From: Desulfobulbaceae bacterium
Lineage (GTDB): Bacteria; Desulfobacterota; Desulfobulbia; Desulfobulbales; DAOVSZ01
Direction: 5' to 3'
DNA: 7,815 bases
Assembly: GCA_030627725.1 (NCBI GenBank)
Contig: DAOVSZ010000119.1
Location: forward strand, 1-7,815
In this document: one piece after another, positions 6,029-7,815 of the stretch
How positions within the stretch are numbered: position 1 is the first letter of the stretch
Layout: the number at the start of each line of letters is the position of its first letter
The notes under the pieces: model-generated
What the model saw: the letters and a program-made list of their open reading frames with translations, nothing else
Databases searched by the model: none
Told to the model about the DNA's origin: nothing
Made by a program: the position numbers and the translations under genes

Positions 6029-6077
6029 CCATGTCTCCAAAAGGAAAAAGGTCTGCGATATTATCGATGAGGCGCTT

Positions 6078-6100
6078 TGTACGTACTACGTATTCGTACA
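6078..6100. promoter_or_regulatory. Operator-like palindrome upstream of the response-regulator gene
   Basis: TGTACG (6078-6083) and CGTACA (6095-6100) are a perfect 6-base inverted repeat with an 11-base spacer. Two self-complementary TACGTA sites (6080-6085 and 6087-6092) lie inside it. The site touches the -10 box on the minus strand and covers the predicted transcription start, a typical position for a repressor. I do not recognise the cognate regulator. The symmetry is short enough that chance is possible. Confidence 0.4.
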
Positions 6101-6130
6101 TTATACACAGAAGTGCAGCTGGCAAGTAAA
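6100..6130 (-). promoter_or_regulatory. Candidate promoter of the REC/HD-GYP gene
   Basis: On the minus strand a perfect TATAAT occupies 6105-6100. The -35 side is weak: TTTACT at 6130-6125 matches TTGACA at 4 of 6, with a 19-base spacer. Start of transcription would be near 6093, giving a leader of about 65 bases before ATG 6028. A strong -10 with a poor -35 is compatible with activator dependence. Confidence 0.45.
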
Positions 6131-6298
6131 GGAAAACGCGCTTTTTCTCATAAAAACATGGTAATAACAGGATCTTGGTAAAAGAAGCGAAAAATTAAAT
6201 GACACACAGCCTGCATATATATCGTGTCGGTATACAATTCCAGTAAGCGTTCACAGGCGCTCCATCTGCACGGAATTCCCTGGAGTTTTCATGACATG

Positions 6299-7006
6299 CT
6301 ATAGAGCAGCAATCCGTGCGCCTGCAATCACTGCCGCAGGGTTATCACAAACCAGCATGTGCGCCTTTTCCCTGCCTACTATTTTCTCGGCAACCCGCAG
6401 TCCTTTTGATAAAATCGGCTTACGATAATCGGCGGAATGGGCGTCGCTGGCAATGATATCCACAGCGCCTTTTTTGAGCAGATACACGGCGCAGTCCTCA
6501 GCATCACGCCCAAAGGCGCCTGTGAGGCTGTCTGCTGTGATCTGGACATGTACGTTTGAGTCAAGGAGTTGGAAAAGCAGGTTCGGATCGGCGATAATGG
6601 AGGGGTTCCGTTCAGGATGGGTGATAATCGGCTTGAGACCGGACACAAGGACCTTGAATATGGTGTCTTTTGCCGTTCTGGGGAGATGCGAATAAGGAAA
6701 TTCGATCAGGATATAGGCAGTTTTGTTGAGGGTAAACTGCGGCAGGATTGAGAGGGGCATGTGGGAGGCGACATCCGCTCCCGAAAGTATGGTTATGGAG
6801 ATGTTGTTTTTCTGAAGCGCGTTGTTTAACCGGTCAACCTTCTCTCTGATGAGCCCGGCAGGGTGGACAGTATCATTCAGGTGGGGTGTTGCAACAATCG
6901 TATGTATTCCGTCTGCCGCCGCAATCTCCGCCATGCGGACCGACTCGCTCAGTTGCGAAGGCCCGTCGTCAATGCCTGGGAGGATATGGCAGTGTATGTC
7001 AATCAT
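6299..7006 (-). CDS. PHP-type protein-tyrosine phosphatase, CpsB/YwqE family
   Basis: The 235-residue product has the PHP metal-binding motifs of the bacterial tyrosine phosphatases CpsB (Streptococcus) and YwqE (Bacillus): HCHILPGIDDG with His5, His7 and Asp14, ATPH (His42), ITHPERN (His130) and SDAH (Asp188, His190). Length is close to the family norm of 240-255. These manganese-dependent cytoplasmic enzymes remove phosphate from the tyrosine-rich tail of the paired BY-kinase and so tune polysaccharide chain length and export. The partner kinase is directly upstream on the same strand, 63 bases away, supporting one operon. The start is less secure than others because no clear Shine-Dalgarno precedes ATG 7006, but the protein begins with the family-typical MIDIHCH. 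The gene ends 258 bases before the next gene; no terminator hairpin is obvious. Confidence 0.92.
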   Translation of the reverse strand: MIDIHCHILPGIDDGPSQLSESVRMAEIAAADGIHTIVATPHLNDTVHPAGLIREKVDRLNNALQKNNISITILSGADVASHMPLSILPQFTLNKTAYILIEFPYSHLPRTAKDTIFKVLVSGLKPIITHPERNPSIIADPNLLFQLLDSNVHVQITADSLTGAFGRDAEDCAVYLLKKGAVDIIASDAHSADYRKPILSKGLRVAEKIVGREKAHMLVCDNPAAVIAGARIAAL

Positions 7007-7069
7007 TGCTGTTCAGGAGAGGGTATATGGCGGCTGCGGCACTGATTAGGCCCCTGTGATTGCTTACGA

Positions 7070-7815
7070 TCAGGCATCTCCCTCAGAGGTGTAGTTATAA
7101 TTATAATATCCGTAATAGTACTGGTATTCGGACTTTTTCATGTCCATTGCATTGATGACCATCCCAAGTACCGGTGATTCAATCTCTTTAAACGACTTCA
7201 GGCCCTTGCCAAGCAGATCATAGGTGGTCTGGCCCGCCCGGCCGACAATAATGGTCCCGTCCACGGCCTTGCTCAGCAGCAGGCTGTCGGTTGCGCCCAT
7301 TACCGGCGCTGAGTCAATGATAATAAAATCAAATTTTTCATCCAGTGTCTGAAGCAGTGACTTCAGTTTGCCGGAGGTGAGGAGTTCGGAAGGGTTCGGC
7401 GGAACAGGGCCGGATGGGATGACGGAAAGCCCCATTTCATCGATTTTGTGGATGATTTTCTCCTTTGCGGCCCCAGCCAGATAGGAACTGAGGCCTTTGG
7501 AGTTCGGCACCTCGAAAACCTTATGAATTGACGGCCGCCGCATATCAGCGTCCACGAGCAGAACAGTATTCTCGGACATGGCAAGGGTCGCTGCCAGATT
7601 GGCGGCTATTGTTGTTTTGCCTTCCTTTGCCGACATGCTTGTCACAAGGAGCCTTTTTGGCGGCCTGTCCGCAGATGAGAGCAGAACCGAAGTCCGCAGG
7701 GCCTTGAAACATTCGGCAAAAGTGGATTTCGTGTCCGTGCTGCTTGCGAGCTCAACATTTTTGTTGTCTTTGTTCGTATACAGTTCTATCACCCCAAGCA
7801 CGCTTGTCCCGGTCC
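7070..7815 (-). CDS. Polysaccharide-biosynthesis tyrosine autokinase (Wzc/CpsD-type BY-kinase), C-terminal part, cut by window edge
   Basis: The visible 247 residues form the cytoplasmic kinase module of a BY-kinase. A VLGVI segment near the edge and ECFKALRTS are the usual lead-in to the domain. Walker A is SAKEGKTT, Walker A' is VLLVDADMRRP, Walker B is FIIIDSAP. The protein ends in a tyrosine cluster with eight tyrosines in the last 20 residues, the autophosphorylation tail. Such kinases control Wzx/Wzy-type exopolysaccharide or capsule assembly; the tail is dephosphorylated by the phosphatase encoded next. The frame stays open to position 7815 (Thr-Gly-Thr-Ser before the VLGVI valine), so a GTG at 7801-7799 is probably an internal valine. 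In Gram-negative bacteria the kinase is usually fused behind a Wzz-type membrane domain, which would lie outside the window; a split, CpsD-like form is less likely given the continuous frame. Confidence 0.92.
   Translation of the reverse strand, partial: TGTSVLGVIELYTNKDNKNVELASSTDTKSTFAECFKALRTSVLLSSADRPPKRLLVTSMSAKEGKTTIAANLAATLAMSENTVLLVDADMRRPSIHKVFEVPNSKGLSSYLAGAAKEKIIHKIDEMGLSVIPSGPVPPNPSELLTSGKLKSLLQTLDEKFDFIIIDSAPVMGATDSLLLSKAVDGTIIVGRAGQTTYDLLGKGLKSFKEIESPVLGMVINAMDMKKSEYQYYYGYYNYNYTSEGDA

Noticed and set aside
6029..6040. TTG 6040 as the start of the response regulator
   Set aside because: ATG 6028 has GGAG 6 bases upstream; TTG would consume that site.
6078..6100. LexA-type SOS box
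   Set aside because: The half-sites and 11-base spacer do not match the CTG-N10-CAG or GTTC-type LexA sites I know.
6106..6298. Possible small minus-strand ORF (about 22 codons) in the gap upstream of the response regulator
   Set aside because: No ribosome binding site and no recognisable composition; not supported.
7799..7801. GTG as the start of the BY-kinase
   Set aside because: The frame stays open to the window edge, and the LGVI segment right after it normally follows a long N-terminal domain, so this is more likely an internal valine.

Overview
The window looks like part of a chromosome from an anaerobic, respiring Gram-negative bacterium, most likely in the Desulfobacterota (former Deltaproteobacteria). 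Three things suggest this: a NapD-type chaperone next to a multiheme c-type cytochrome, molybdenum-cofactor genes, and a short intergenic inverted repeat (about 440-521) of a style I associate with sulfate-reducer genomes. The placement is inference, because no rRNA or other taxonomic marker is present.

Left part (1-3368, + strand) is a molybdoenzyme-support region. It holds napD (26-265), a repeat-rich gap (266-559), a small triheme cytochrome lipoprotein candidate that resembles only the N-terminal part of hydroxylamine-oxidoreductase-like multiheme cytochromes (560-901), and then moaA (1085-2119) and moeA (2151-3368). The stretch just before moaA (about 988-1084) matches what I remember of the molybdenum cofactor (Moco) riboswitch, and the moaA ribosome binding site lies inside it. 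MoaA performs the first step of molybdopterin synthesis and MoeA the final molybdate insertion. NapD handles the Tat signal peptide of a Moco enzyme, probably NapA, encoded outside the window to the left. The natural reading is cofactor supply for a periplasmic molybdoenzyme, with moaA-moeA under cofactor feedback.

Middle part (3431-6028) holds two unrelated genes facing each other. The first is a two-TM potassium channel with a C-terminal RCK/TrkA module (+ strand). The second is a REC / HD-GYP response regulator with a degenerate GGDEF-like C-terminus (- strand). Their stop codons are about 27 bases apart, separated by a 9-base-period CTCTGTG repeat. The response-regulator gene has a perfect TATAAT upstream, overlapped at its edge by a palindrome that could be an operator.

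Right part (6299-7815, - strand) is the end of an exopolysaccharide locus: the C-terminal kinase part of a Wzc/CpsD-type tyrosine autokinase, cut by the window edge, followed by its usual partner, a PHP-type tyrosine phosphatase of the CpsB/YwqE family. The 6029-6298 gap holds the response-regulator promoter and nothing else I can support; no terminator is evident there.

Most genes are members of known families. The least explained signals are the interlocking inverted-repeat cluster after napD (266-422), the apparently truncated cytochrome, and the palindrome at 6078-6100. I see no clear evidence of a wholly new multi-gene system.
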